Source of the DNA: Halopseudomonas salina
GTDB lineage: Bacteria > Pseudomonadota > Gammaproteobacteria > Pseudomonadales > Pseudomonadaceae
DNA: 64,000 nucleotides
NCBI RefSeq assembly: GCF_008641105.1
Contig: NZ_VTTI01000001.1
Location: 688,207-752,206 of the forward strand
Direction: 5' to 3'
Of the stretch, positions 8,734 through 19,324 are shown one piece after another. The notes beneath the pieces were generated by a model, which was not told where the DNA came from, did not search any database, and worked only from the letters and a program-made list of their open reading frames with translations. A program made the translations under genes and the position numbers. Numbering within the stretch: the stretch's first letter is position 1; each line of letters starts with the position of its first letter.

Positions 8734-9363
8734 TCAGGGTGCTGTGCCGCCGGGTGCAGGAATCTGGGGAGCCTGGGGTGCGCTGTTTGGGCCGGTACGT
8801 CCGGGCTGCAGAATGGACGTGCGTTGAATATGTACGGTAATGCCCTGGCTGCGTTGTACTTCTTCGCCACGGGTGTTGGTTACTACAAGGGCAACATTGT
8901 GTGAGCCTCGGTCGAGTTCGCGCAGCGTCAGACGCTGGGTTGACTGCCCATTGCCGGCAACCGCCTCCTGTCGCATTTCGCCATCGACGTTGGCCCGCAA
9001 TATGTGGCCGGGTGAGAGGGGTGGGTCAGTATTGATCGTCAGGGTGAGGTTGCCATCATTTGCACGTATGCCTTCGTCGTTCTTGGGACTGGCAATTTCG
9101 AGTGTGCGATAGCCACTATTCAGCTGGCCTTGGCGATCTTCATTGCGGTTCTGGGCACCTTGTCGGGCTTCCGGTGTCTGGGGCACTACCGACTCCAATG
9201 TATTGGTTGGCGGTAAATCAACCTGGCGGGAATCCGGGTGGGGCTGGTCGGAATAGATCTTGTTGCCCTGCGCGTCAGTCCAGGTATAGATCTGCGCGTT
9301 GGCGAAGCCGGCCAGCGAAGCGAGGAGGGCGCTCAGGGCCCAGCACAAATGAGTTCGCAGCAT
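8734..9363 (-). CDS. Secreted DUF4124-domain protein
   Basis: This 209-residue protein has a signal peptide (residues 1-22, ending GFANA) followed directly by a DUF4124 domain, recognisable from IYTWTDAQGNKIYSDQPHP. The middle is Gln/Asn/Arg-rich. The second half resembles an Ig-like beta domain (NLTLTINTDPPLSPGHIL ... GSHNVALVVTNTRGEEV), and the tail is proline-rich. AGGAGTGA precedes the ATG at 9363. A DUF4124 gene lies between glnA and ntrB in other Pseudomonas as well, so the position is conserved. It is probably periplasmic; function is unknown. Confidence 0.88.
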   Translation of the reverse strand: MLRTHLCWALSALLASLAGFANAQIYTWTDAQGNKIYSDQPHPDSRQVDLPPTNTLESVVPQTPEARQGAQNRNEDRQGQLNSGYRTLEIASPKNDEGIRANDGNLTLTINTDPPLSPGHILRANVDGEMRQEAVAGNGQSTQRLTLRELDRGSHNVALVVTNTRGEEVQRSQGITVHIQRTSILQPGRTGPNSAPQAPQIPAPGGTAP

Positions 9364-9437
9364 CGTTGTCACTCCTGTGATTCGAGGTCTCAGCCTTGCA
9401 CCTGCGCGCTGATCTGGCAAGGTCCGGCGGACGGGCG

Positions 9438-9470
9438 AAAAAAAAGGGCGCCTGAAAGGCACCCTTTTTT
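9438..9470. terminator. Bidirectional terminator after glnA
   Basis: An eight-A run, a stem (GGGCGCCT / AGGCACCC with one mismatch, GAA loop) and a six-T run lie 24 bp beyond the glnA stop. It should end the glnA transcript and separate it from the DUF4124 gene. Confidence 0.85.
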
Positions 9471-9493
9471 CGACCGCAGCTACAACATCGGGT

Positions 9494-10897
9494 TCATACG
9501 CTGTAGTACAGATCGTACTCGAGGGGGTGAACGAAGGTGCGCACCTTGATTTCCTCGGCGGCTTTCAGTTCGATGTAGGCATCGATCAGGTCGTCGGTAA
9601 ATACGCCGCCCTTGGTCAGATACTCACGGTCAGCGCTCAGGGACTCGAGTGCTTCTTTCAGGCTGCCACATACCTGCGGGATCTGGTTCGCCTCTTCAGG
9701 CGGCAGGTCATACAGGTTCTTGTCTGCAGCATCGCCAGGGTGGATCTTGTTCTGGATGCCGTCCAGACCAGCCATCAACAGTGCGGCGAAGCACAGGTAG
9801 GGGTTGGCAGCCGGATCAGGGAAGCGTGCTTCGATGCGACGCGCCTTGGGGCTTGAAACGTATGGAATACGGATCGAGGCCGAGCGGTTGCGGGCCGAGT
9901 AGGCAAGCATGACCGGCGCTTCAAAGCCAGGAACCAGACGCTTGTATGAGTTGGTAGCCGGGTTGGTGAACGCGTTCAGCGACTTGCCGTGCTTGATGAT
10001 ACCGCCGATGAAGAATAGGGCAGTGTCAGACAGGCCTGAGTAGCCTTCGCCAGCGAAGGTGTTCTTGCCATCCTTGGAGATGGACATGTGTACGTGCATA
10101 CCGGAGCCGTTGTCGCCATACAGGGGCTTGGGCATGAAGGTAGCTGTCTTGCCGAAGGCATCGGCGACGTTGTGTACGCAGTACTTCAGGGTCTGTACTT
10201 CGTCAGCCTTGGCTACCAGTGTGTTGAACAACACGCCGATTTCATTCTGGCCGGCAGTGGCTACTTCGTGGTGATGGACTTCAATGGTCAGGCCCATCTC
10301 TTCCATCGCATTACACATGGCAGTTCGGACTTCATGATCGTGATCGACCGGTGGAACGGGGAAGTAACCACCCTTTACGGCGGGGCGGTGGCCCTTGTTA
10401 CCGGTTTCGAAGTCGGCATCAGTGTTCCAGGAAGCCTGCTCAGAGATGATCTTGAACATGGAGCCGGAGATGTCCGATTTGAACTTTACTTCGTCGAACA
10501 CAAAAAACTCGGGCTCTGGTCCAACAAATACGGTGTCACCGATACCAGTGGACTTCAGGTATTCCTCGGCGCGGCGAGCAATGCTGCGGGGATCACGCTC
10601 ATACCCCTGCATGGTGGACGGCTCGATAATGTCGCAGACGATGATAACGGTTGGCTCTTCGGTGAAGGGGTCCAGTACCGCAGTGCTGTCGTCGGGCATC
10701 AGGATCATGTCGGAGGCTTCGATACCCTTCCAGCCGGAGATGGAGGAGCCATCGAACATCTTGCCTTCTTCGAAGAAGTCATCGTTCACATCACGGGCGG
10801 GCATGGTGACGTGCTGCTGTTTGCCTTTGGTATCGGTGAAGCGAAGATCAACCCACTTCGCGTCAAATTCTTTAATCAGTTTAACTGTCTTCGACAT
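9494..10897 (-). CDS. glnA: Type I glutamine synthetase
   Basis: GlnA makes glutamine from glutamate, ammonia and ATP as a cytosolic dodecamer. The 467-residue product carries the GS-I signatures [12 protein letters not shown] near residue 50, [18 protein letters not shown] in the ATP-binding region, and the adenylylation Tyr near residue 396 in NLYDLPPEE, so GlnE-type control is expected. GGAGG precedes the ATG at 10897. About 94 bp upstream of the start is a strong sigma-54 promoter with NtrC-type sites behind it. Together with ntrBC downstream on the same strand this forms the classic nitrogen-control block. Confidence 0.98.
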   Translation of the reverse strand: MSKTVKLIKEFDAKWVDLRFTDTKGKQQHVTMPARDVNDDFFEEGKMFDGSSISGWKGIEASDMILMPDDSTAVLDPFTEEPTVIIVCDIIEPSTMQGYERDPRSIARRAEEYLKSTGIGDTVFVGPEPEFFVFDEVKFKSDISGSMFKIISEQASWNTDADFETGNKGHRPAVKGGYFPVPPVDHDHEVRTAMCNAMEEMGLTIEVHHHEVATAGQNEIGVLFNTLVAKADEVQTLKYCVHNVADAFGKTATFMPKPLYGDNGSGMHVHMSISKDGKNTFAGEGYSGLSDTALFFIGGIIKHGKSLNAFTNPATNSYKRLVPGFEAPVMLAYSARNRSASIRIPYVSSPKARRIEARFPDPAANPYLCFAALLMAGLDGIQNKIHPGDAADKNLYDLPPEEANQIPQVCGSLKEALESLSADREYLTKGGVFTDDLIDAYIELKAAEEIKVRTFVHPLEYDLYYSV

Positions 10898-10990
10898 GGT
10901 TTCCTCCAGAAGGAATCATTAGCCAGGCATCTGACCCAGCGTTACAAAATTCGAGCGGAATACATCTACGCTCCGCTTGTGGTATTGAGG

Positions 10991-11006
10991 AGCAAAAGGT
11001 GTGCCA
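10991..11006 (-). promoter_or_regulatory. Sigma-54 promoter of glnA
   Basis: The minus strand reads TGGCACACCTTTTGCT, a near-perfect match to TGGCACG-N4-TTGCW with the GG and GC doublets 10 bp apart. Predicted transcription start is near 10980, leaving a leader of about 83 nt. Confidence 0.88.
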
Positions 11007-11066
11007 TTTCAGAGCATGCCCTGAAACACCCGTTCCGTAAGCCTTGCATCAGTTGCTGCCGATTAA

Positions 11067-11128
11067 TGCACCTAATAAGTGCGCCCTAAAATGGTGCGTA
11101 TAAAGAGGCGACGATTCATTATGGTGCA
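11067..11128. promoter_or_regulatory. NtrC enhancer region of glnA
   Basis: One full site, TGCACCTAATAAGTGCG (11067-11083), is followed by half-sites TGGTGCG (11092-11098) and TGGTGCA (11122-11128). They lie about 90-150 bp upstream of the predicted glnA start, the usual enhancer distance. Confidence 0.75.
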
Positions 11129-11248
11129 ATGCTGGCCAGTGTTTGATAACAACTGACCTACGAAATTCACACAGCGGCGCCTATGATGCTCTGCTTTACT
11201 GTTTCTTGCACTCGTCGACACGGAAAACTGCCGTTTCGTACAAAAAAC

Positions 11249-11277
11249 ATACACTGTCATGCGTGGGTCTGTATAAT
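11249..11277 (+). promoter_or_regulatory. Candidate sigma-70 promoter of typA
   Basis: A perfect TATAAT lies at 11272-11277, about 55 bp before the typA start; the -35 region (around 11249) is poor. It shares the 435 bp gap with the divergent glnA promoter. Confidence 0.5.
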
Positions 11278-11332
11278 ACCCCCCTCTTTTTTCAGTTAGC
11301 CGGGCTACGCCTGGCCACCCAGGATGTCCATA

Positions 11333-13141
<1,809 letters not shown>

Positions 13142-13158
13142 TCGGCTACATCTGTATT

Positions 13159-13188
13159 AAAAAACCCGCCCTTGTAGGCGGGTTTTTT
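13159..13188. terminator. Bidirectional terminator between typA and pomB
   Basis: An A-run, CCCGCC, six-base loop, GGCGGG and six T. It serves typA on the plus strand and can also serve pomAB on the minus strand. Confidence 0.88.
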
Positions 13189-13233
13189 ATTGCTCTGATA
13201 TCGGGGCGTCGGCTAATGGCTACTGCCGACCGT

Positions 13234-14139
13234 TTAACGCGCGTTTTGCACCTCGAACCCCTGAATGACCTGGTCGAGGTCATCTTCCATCAGTTCTCGC
13301 AAACGGGTTTCATACTGGTCTGCGGCCTCGGCCAGATCCACGACAATTTCCACTCGGCGGTTCAATGCGCGGGTTTCCGGCCATTCGTTGCTGGCTCGGG
13401 GCCGAGTGTCGGCATAACCCTGAACCTTGAGGCGTTGAGCTTCTACTGCGCCGGTTGCGAGCAGGGCATTGGCGACTGACGAGGCCCGCGCTGCGGATAG
13501 ATCCCAGTTGGAGTTGAAGCGTGCGGTATTGATCGGTACGTCGTCGGTGTGGCCTTCGACGGTTATCTCACCCGGTAACTGACTGATGACTTCAGAAATT
13601 TTGAACAGAATATCCTCGAAGTCTTCAGTCATGACGGCCGAGCCCGATTGAAATGAGCCCCGCTCTTCGATCCGTATAATAACGCGCTTGCGGTCCTGTT
13701 CAAGCTGCAGGCGGCCTTCGGTCAGTTCCTGTTCCAATACATTCTTGATGGCTTCCAGGTTGACCTGAATTTGCTTCTCGGTTGTTGATGCGACCTGTTC
13801 CTGGAGGTCCGCCTCCATTTCTGCCCTCAGGGTGTCTATCTGCGGCAGTTCCTCGGTGGTTTGCTGCCGGACCTGATCTATCGGTGTGGGCTCGGGCTTG
13901 CCGGGTGAAAAGTTGTCGAAAATCGGACTGGTACCCATGGGGATCTCGAGTGCAGGCACGTCTCGCTGCACACCGAATGCCTTGCTCAATTCCCCGGCGA
14001 TCTGCTTGAACTTCATGGCATCTATTTCAGAGAAAGACAGCAATAATACAAAGAAGCACATCAGCAGGGACATCAGGTCGGCGAAGGTCACGACCCAGGC
14101 GGGGATACCGGGTTTATCCTCTTCTTCTGGCAGCTCCAT
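13234..14139 (-). CDS. pomB: Flagellar motor stator protein PomB (sodium type)
   Basis: PomB forms the ion channel of the flagellar stator with PomA and anchors it to peptidoglycan. This 301-residue protein has one N-terminal membrane segment with the channel Asp near residue 21 (VTFADLMSLLMCFFVLLLSF). The flanking sequence FKQIAGELSKAFGVQ and PGKPEPTPIDQV are hallmarks of Vibrio-type PomB, not E. coli MotB. A long coiled-coil stretch follows, then a C-terminal OmpA-type peptidoglycan-binding domain (EGHTDDVPINT ... LNRRVEIVV). The start overlaps the pomA stop by one base (TGATG). Sodium rather than proton use is inferred from the PomB-like channel segment. Confidence 0.92.
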   Translation of the reverse strand: MELPEEEDKPGIPAWVVTFADLMSLLMCFFVLLLSFSEIDAMKFKQIAGELSKAFGVQRDVPALEIPMGTSPIFDNFSPGKPEPTPIDQVRQQTTEELPQIDTLRAEMEADLQEQVASTTEKQIQVNLEAIKNVLEQELTEGRLQLEQDRKRVIIRIEERGSFQSGSAVMTEDFEDILFKISEVISQLPGEITVEGHTDDVPINTARFNSNWDLSAARASSVANALLATGAVEAQRLKVQGYADTRPRASNEWPETRALNRRVEIVVDLAEAADQYETRLRELMEDDLDQVIQGFEVQNAR

Positions 14140-14912
14140 CAGGCTTCTCCGGGCTCGCCGGCGGTCTTGCCCCGCTTGTCGGGTGGGAGATAGCTGGCCA
14201 ACAACTGTTCAACAATACGCGGGTTGGTGCCCTCCTGGATTGCCAGAACGGCGTCGATCCAGAGGCTCTGCATGCGCGCTTCCTCTGTCATTCGCAAGGA
14301 CAGTTTATCGGCGATGGGATTACATATCATGGTGGCCAACATTGCGCCGTAAAGGGTTGTCAGCAGCGCTACTGCCATGGCAGGACCGATCGACTTGGGA
14401 TCTTCCATATTCGACAACATCTGCACCAGGCCCACCAGGGTGCCGATCATGCCCATGGCGGGTCCTACATCGCCCAGAGCGGTAAACACTTTTGCGCCCC
14501 AGCGGTTGCGGTCCAGGGTTAACACCCGCTCCTTTTCGAGGATGGCTCTCACGGTTTCCTGCGGATGCCCATCAATCAACAGCTGAATGCCGCTTTTAAG
14601 AAAAGGGTTGTTGATTTCCTGGTCTTCGAGGGCCAGCAGGCCCTGCTTGCGAGCGACAGTCGAGAGGGCGACGAGCTCCGCAATACTGGCTTCGGTGTCG
14701 GGCAGGCGAAACTTGAAGGCTCGGCCGGCGACTTTGAATGCGCCGAAACACTGGGCAAAGCTGAACTTGGCCAGGACTACGAGCAGACTGCCGCCCAATA
14801 CGATCAGTAGCGAGGGAACGTTCATAAATACCAGCGGGGATGCGCCAAGGGCAACAGCCGAGCCTATGATTCCCAGTGCGCCTAACAAGCCTACTAAAGT
14901 AGCTAAGTCCAA
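14139..14912 (-). CDS. pomA: Flagellar motor stator protein PomA (sodium type)
   Basis: PomA is the four-helix membrane partner of PomB; its cytoplasmic loop pushes on the rotor protein FliG. The 257-residue product follows Vibrio PomA closely: MDLATLVGLLGALGIIGSA at the start, FLALEE-type loop (QGLLALEDQEINNPFLKSGI), and the last two helices in DVGPAMGMIGTLVGLVQML and SIGPAMAVALLTTLYGAML. The start is TTG at 14912, supported by AAGGAGG six bases upstream; no ATG or GTG fits. The gene is the first of a two-gene unit. Nothing flagellar other than the FliL-like gene near 3.6 kb is nearby. Confidence 0.92.
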   Translation of the reverse strand: MDLATLVGLLGALGIIGSAVALGASPLVFMNVPSLLIVLGGSLLVVLAKFSFAQCFGAFKVAGRAFKFRLPDTEASIAELVALSTVARKQGLLALEDQEINNPFLKSGIQLLIDGHPQETVRAILEKERVLTLDRNRWGAKVFTALGDVGPAMGMIGTLVGLVQMLSNMEDPKSIGPAMAVALLTTLYGAMLATMICNPIADKLSLRMTEEARMQSLWIDAVLAIQEGTNPRIVEQLLASYLPPDKRGKTAGEPGEA

Positions 14913-15301
14913 GAAAAACCTCCTTGTAGAAATAATGGCGCAGCAGTTGGGCGCAATGGCATGCGAATTCTAAGGCAATCACACCTTGCATTCCACAAAC
15001 TAGCAGAGGGTAGCCCCCCTTTAGACCCCGATATAGACACATCCTGGAACAATATAGGGATCCTGTGGAGGCTGGCTTCCACTGTGCGGAATACATCGGT
15101 TCCGTCAGCGGCTCACTTCCGGGCGAAGAGAGACGGCCGGTGATCGCTGTGGATTTTTTCTTTCTGGCATTGGTTGGCAACTCTGAGGTTTTTCGGTTGG
15201 CAGTCACTCATGGGTATCGCAGTCTTGCCCACTGGTTACCCCCGTGATGAGTCGAGAGCCCGGGTGCAGCTTGATGCCCGGTCAGTGAAAAGGATGTCAC
15301 C
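14913..15301. other. 389 bp intergenic region, pomA / DNA ligase
   Basis: A divergent promoter region between pomA and the DNA ligase gene. I looked for FliA-type, sigma-54 and sigma-70 elements and found none convincing, and no stable RNA or riboswitch that I could recognise. Apart from the pomA ribosome site at its left edge I see nothing to annotate. Confidence 0.5.
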
Positions 15302-16156
15302 ATGCGTCACATTATTCTGTTCTGCATCTGTTTTGTTGTATCAATCGTGGCATATGCCGCCATGGCGTCGGGTCCAGCCCATCAACCCATGCTGGCTGGC
15401 ATTTATCCTGGCACCGCACCCGTTACTGAATACTGGGTCAGTGAAAAGCTTGACGGTGTGCGTGGTCATTGGGATGGCACGGCCCTCTGGACCCGAGGCG
15501 GCAATCGCATCAATGCGCCCATCTGGTTCACGCGGGGCTGGCCCGAGACGCCTATGGATGGCGAACTATGGATCAGCCGTGCACGATTTGATCAGGTCAG
15601 CGCCATAGTGCGCACCGCCGAACCGGATGAGACCGACTGGCAGAAGATCAATTTCATGGTATTCGATCTACCCGCGCACCGCGGAGAGTTCAGCCAGAGA
15701 GTGCTTGCCATGCGCCGCATCACAGCTTACGCCATACCATGGCTGCAACCGATCAGACAATTCAGGGTCGAGGGCGTCGAAGACCTGGATCGGCGCCTGG
15801 ATAGACTGGTAGGAGCAGGAGGGGAAGGCTTGATGCTCCATCACCAGGAAGCTCTGTATTCAGCTGGACGCAGTCAGGGTCTGCTCAAGTACAAACTGCA
15901 TGAAGATGCCGAGGCGCAAGTTGTGGGCTACACCAGAGGTCAGGGTAAATATGCCGGTATGGTGGGCGCGCTGGAAGTGGAAAGCGAGGACGGCAGGCGA
16001 TTTCGTCTTGGCAGTGGGTTGAGCGACGATGACAGACTGCAACCGCCCCCTTTAGGTAGTTGGGTCACGTATCGTTTCAACGGGCTCACTTCAACCGGCC
16101 TACCGCGCTTTGCGCGGTTTGTACGTGTGCGCATGGAGTCCATTACGCCAGATTGA
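15302..16156 (+). CDS. Secreted ATP-dependent DNA ligase (Lig E type)
   Basis: This 284-residue protein is a minimal ATP-dependent DNA ligase with a signal peptide (about residues 1-22), so it is predicted to act in the periplasm. Nucleotidyltransferase motifs are visible in order: motif I SEKLDGVRG with the AMP-accepting Lys near residue 49, motif III MDGELWI, motif IIIa FMVFDLPAH, motif IV GEGLMLH and motif V LLKYKLHEDAEAQVVGY. An OB-fold follows (LGSGLSDDDRLQPPP, GSWVTYRFNGLT). Lig E proteins of this size occur in several proteobacteria and have been linked to handling of extracellular or incoming DNA. AAGGA precedes the ATG by about 8 bp. Confidence 0.9.
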   Translation: MRHIILFCICFVVSIVAYAAMASGPAHQPMLAGIYPGTAPVTEYWVSEKLDGVRGHWDGTALWTRGGNRINAPIWFTRGWPETPMDGELWISRARFDQVSAIVRTAEPDETDWQKINFMVFDLPAHRGEFSQRVLAMRRITAYAIPWLQPIRQFRVEGVEDLDRRLDRLVGAGGEGLMLHHQEALYSAGRSQGLLKYKLHEDAEAQVVGYTRGQGKYAGMVGALEVESEDGRRFRLGSGLSDDDRLQPPPLGSWVTYRFNGLTSTGLPRFARFVRVRMESITPD

Positions 16157-16187
16157 AGGTGGCGAGTTCGCCACGAGATCCAGCCAC

Positions 16188-16215
16188 GGAACCGAATTGA
16201 AGAAATACGCTCCAA
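16188..16215 (+). promoter_or_regulatory. Possible ECF (AlgU/RpoE-like) promoter of entericidin-like gene
   Basis: GGAACC at 16188-16193 and TCCAA at 16211-16215 are 17 bp apart, resembling GAACTT-N16/17-TCnnA envelope-stress promoters. The match is partial. Confidence 0.25.
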
Positions 16216-16340
16216 TAAAGCAACGGAACTGCATTCATTCGGCAAGACATGGAGTAGTGCAGATTTCGGGAAGAGACGCAGTGGCATAACCACGGCGATA
16301 TTTGCTTCACTCTTTTGAAGCGTTGGATAAGGAGCATGTT

Positions 16341-16475
16341 ATGAGCCTGGAAATTAAATCGATTTTGCTGGGTATGGCCTTGCTGTTCGGTGTGGTTGGC
16401 TGCAACACCATGGAAGGCGCAGGAGAGGACATCGAAAGAGGTGGCGAAGCCATACAGGAAGGTGCTCGAGGCTGA
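16341..16475 (+). CDS. Entericidin A/B-type small lipoprotein
   Basis: A 44-residue protein with a short hydrophobic signal and a lipobox ending VVGC (Cys near residue 21). The mature part NTMEGAGEDIERGGEAIQEG is the amphipathic Gly/Glu-rich segment of the entericidin EcnA/EcnB family. These small lipoproteins are envelope components of toxin-antidote-like or stress-induced type in enterobacteria; in Pseudomonas their role is unclear. TAAGGAG lies about 8 bp before the ATG, and a strong terminator lies 20 bp after the stop, so this is a free-standing gene. Confidence 0.85.
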   Translation: MSLEIKSILLGMALLFGVVGCNTMEGAGEDIERGGEAIQEGARG

Positions 16476-16495
16476 TTATTGCCTGGCGTCAGTGA

Positions 16496-16530
16496 AAGCT
16501 GGAACCGGTTGACTGGTCCCAGCTTTTTTT
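16496..16530 (+). terminator. Rho-independent terminator after entericidin-like gene
   Basis: AAAGCTGG and CCAGCTTT form the stem, an inner ACC/GGT pairing extends it, and seven T follow. The A-rich other side may also help the convergent flavoprotein gene. Confidence 0.85.
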
Positions 16531-16569
16531 AAGTCTGCAGCATCCCGTCGAGCTCAATCAGCAAATAGA

Positions 16570-18192
16570 TCAACGGTCCTGGAGATCTTCCAGCATCGCC
16601 AGAGCCACAGCTTCCGCAACCTTGATACCATCCACTCCGGCCGAGAGAATCCCCCCTGCATAGCCGGCTCCTTCCCCGGCAGGGTAAAGCCCTCGCGTAT
16701 TAATGCTTTGCAGCGACAGGTTATCGCGCTTGATGCGTATCGGTGACGAGGTGCGGGTCTCGATGCCAGTCAGGATCGCATCCTGCCGATCAAAGCCACG
16801 AATCTGCTTGCCGAAAGCGGGTAGAGCCTCGCGTACGGCTTCGATCACATAGGCGGGCAGTGCCGAGGCCAGATCCCCCAGCAGAACACCGGGCTTGTAG
16901 GATGGCTCCACTTCGCCAAATTCAGTGGAGGCCTTACCGCGAATGAAATCTCCCACCAATTGCCCGGGTGCACAATAGTCATGACCGCCGAGCTCGAACG
17001 CGTGGGATTCCAGTTTTTCCTGCAATTCGACACCTGCCAGGGGGCCGCCAGGAAAGTCTGCTTCGGGCGTTATACCGACAACAATACCCGCGTTGGCATT
17101 GCGCTCATTGCGCGAATACTGGCTCATACCGTTGGTAACAACCCGGTTGGGTTCGGAAGTAGCCGCTACGACGGTACCTCCGGGGCACATGCAGAAGCTG
17201 TAAACCGCTCGGCCGTTTTTCGCATGGTGGACCAGCTTGTAGTCAGCTGCGCCGAGTTCCGGATGACCGGCGTATTTACCCAGGCGCGCTTTGTCGACCA
17301 TCGATTGCGGATGCTCGATCCTGAAGCCTATTGCGAAGGGCTTGGCTTCGATATAGACGTCCCGCGCGTGGAGCATGCGGAAGGTATCACGGGCGCTGTG
17401 ACCCAAGGCAAGTACAACGTAGCGGCTGCGTAGTTGCTCGCCATTTGCCAGTGTGACACCTTCGATCCGCCCATCCTCGATCAGAAAATCGGTGACCCGG
17501 CTATCGAAACGTACTTCACCACCCCGTTCACGAATCTCTTCGCGCATGGTCGAGACAACGCCGGTCAGCCTGAAGGTGCCTATGTGCGGCTTGCTGACGT
17601 ACATGATCTCCGCCGGTGCACCGGCGCGCACAAACTCGTGCATGACTTTGCGGCCGTAGAACTTGGGATCCTTGATCTGGCTATACAATTTCCCATCGGA
17701 AAACAGCCCGGCGCCGCCCTCACCAAACTGCACATTGGACTCGGGAGTCAGCACCTTGTTGCGCCACAGTGCCCAGGTATCCTTGGTGCGCGTACGCACA
17801 TCCTTGCCGCGTTCCAGCACGATGGGCTTGAAGCCCATCTGCGCCAGACTCAGTGCAGCAAACAGGCCGCAGGGCCCGAACCCAATTACCAGGGGGCGCT
17901 CGCTCAGGTTGGCTGGTGCCTGCGCCACCGGGTAATAAGCGGTATCCGGGGCGGGACGGACATTGCGGTCCTGGGCGAAGCGCGCCAGTACCTTCGCCTC
18001 GTCACGCACCTGGGCATCAATGATGTACACGAACGTAATTTCACTGTTCTTCTTGCGCGCATCGTAGCTGCGTTTGAATACGGTGAAATCGGTCAGGTCG
18101 GTATCGCCGAGGTTGAGCCGTGCAAGGACGGCCTTGCGCAGGGCGTCGACAGGATGGTCGAGGGGGAGCTGCAGTTCGTTGATACGGATCAT
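16570..18192 (-). CDS. FAD-dependent oxidoreductase of the COG2509 type
   Basis: This roughly 540-residue flavoprotein has an N-terminal domain of about 100 residues (MIRINELQLPLDHP) followed by the FAD-binding GxGxxG-like motif VIGFGPCGLFAALSLA and a glutamate-ending strand (PIVLERG). Further on are QFGEGGAGLFSDGKL and the C-terminal FAD site GLYPAGEGAGYAGGI. These are hallmarks of uncharacterised BFD-lacking dehydrogenases found across bacteria; the substrate is unknown. The ATG at 18192 was chosen over an upstream extension because it gives the conserved N-terminus and has AGGA upstream. Confidence 0.85.
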   Translation of the reverse strand: MIRINELQLPLDHPVDALRKAVLARLNLGDTDLTDFTVFKRSYDARKKNSEITFVYIIDAQVRDEAKVLARFAQDRNVRPAPDTAYYPVAQAPANLSERPLVIGFGPCGLFAALSLAQMGFKPIVLERGKDVRTRTKDTWALWRNKVLTPESNVQFGEGGAGLFSDGKLYSQIKDPKFYGRKVMHEFVRAGAPAEIMYVSKPHIGTFRLTGVVSTMREEIRERGGEVRFDSRVTDFLIEDGRIEGVTLANGEQLRSRYVVLALGHSARDTFRMLHARDVYIEAKPFAIGFRIEHPQSMVDKARLGKYAGHPELGAADYKLVHHAKNGRAVYSFCMCPGGTVVAATSEPNRVVTNGMSQYSRNERNANAGIVVGITPEADFPGGPLAGVELQEKLESHAFELGGHDYCAPGQLVGDFIRGKASTEFGEVEPSYKPGVLLGDLASALPAYVIEAVREALPAFGKQIRGFDRQDAILTGIETRTSSPIRIKRDNLSLQSINTRGLYPAGEGAGYAGGILSAGVDGIKVAEAVALAMLEDLQDR

Positions 18193-18333
18193 GGTGGGTC
18201 CTGGCCGGTGTCTCCGGCAGAGGGCCAGAGCGACCGGTTGGCGTTGGCCAGCGGGTCGCCCGGGGAAATCAGTCTGGGCGCACATTGTAGCGGTGCACGC
18301 CCGGGCTGTCATGCGCTCCTGCGGCCAGCAGGA

Positions 18334-19212
18334 CTACTGGTTGCTCTCCGGTTCCAGCTTGTCCTGTGTACGTGTCTGGAAGTCGCTGGCGTCGTGTCGC
18401 TCGTGCAGTTGCTCGCGCGGGTCACCCCAGGCCCGGTTAACCATGCGTCCGCGCTGGACCGCGTCGCGCTCCTCCAGCTCCTGAGTCCAGCGTAATACAT
18501 TCTTGTAGGTGTGGGTCTGCAGGAATTCGGCGGCCTCGTAGACCTTGTTGGTTACCAGGGCGCCGTACCAGGGCCAGATGGCCATGTCTGCAATGCTGTA
18601 CTGGTCACCGGTAATGAACTGGCGGCTGGCCAATTGGCGATCAAGCACGTCGAGCTGGCGTTTGACTTCCATCGCATAGCGATTGATCGGGTATTCGTAC
18701 TTTTCCGGTGCGTAGGCATAAAAATGACCAAAACCACCGCCCAACATGGGTGCGCTGCCCATCTGCCAGAATAACCAGGACAGGCATTCAGCCCGCTCGG
18801 CGGGTTCGGTGGGCACAAAAGCGCCAAACTTCTCAGCCAGATACAACAGAATTGCGCCGGACTCGAATACGCGAATGGCCGGATCGCTGCTGCGATCGAG
18901 CAAGGCTGGAATCTTGGAGTTGGGGTTGACGCTGACAAACCCGCTGCTGAACTGGTCACCCTCGGTGATTCTAATCAGGTGGGCGTCATATTCGGCGCCT
19001 TCAAAGCCCTTTGCCAGCAGCTCCTCGAGCATGATGGTGACTTTAACCCCGTTGGGGGTAGCAAGCGAATACAGCTGGAGGGGATGTTTGCCAACGGGCA
19101 ACTCTTTGTCATGTGTAGGGCCGGCAACCGGACGATTGATACTGGCGAACCTGCCGCCGCTTTCGGCGTCCCAGGTCCACACCCGTGGCGGTGTGTAAGT
19201 TGGATCAGTCAT
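18334..19212 (-). CDS. yghU: YghU-type glutathione S-transferase / disulfide-bond oxidoreductase
   Basis: The 292-residue protein matches the Nu-class GST YghU: an N-terminal extension (YTPPRVWTWDAESGGRFASI), a thioredoxin-like domain with TPNGVKVTIMLEELL and the NPNSKIPALLD cis-Pro loop, ESGAILLYLAEKFG, then an all-helical C-terminal domain. Such proteins bind two glutathiones and reduce disulfides and organic peroxides in the cytosol. CAGGAG lies about 9 bp before the ATG at 19212. It precedes the flavoprotein gene on the same strand with a 141 bp gap. Confidence 0.92.
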   Translation of the reverse strand: MTDPTYTPPRVWTWDAESGGRFASINRPVAGPTHDKELPVGKHPLQLYSLATPNGVKVTIMLEELLAKGFEGAEYDAHLIRITEGDQFSSGFVSVNPNSKIPALLDRSSDPAIRVFESGAILLYLAEKFGAFVPTEPAERAECLSWLFWQMGSAPMLGGGFGHFYAYAPEKYEYPINRYAMEVKRQLDVLDRQLASRQFITGDQYSIADMAIWPWYGALVTNKVYEAAEFLQTHTYKNVLRWTQELEERDAVQRGRMVNRAWGDPREQLHERHDASDFQTRTQDKLEPESNQ

Positions 19213-19324
19213 GTCTGTGGTCTCCTGCAGGGGCGGCGCGACCCGCGCGCGGTGCATTCATAGTAGGCCAGGTCAGACCCCGCACGCACAAACGAGTTGT
19301 ATTGTGAATGTGCAGCGACAGGTG

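Noticed and set aside
10088..11089. 333-codon open frame antisense to glnA
   Set aside because: It runs across the glnA start, its sigma-54 promoter and NtrC sites, with no domain or ribosome site.
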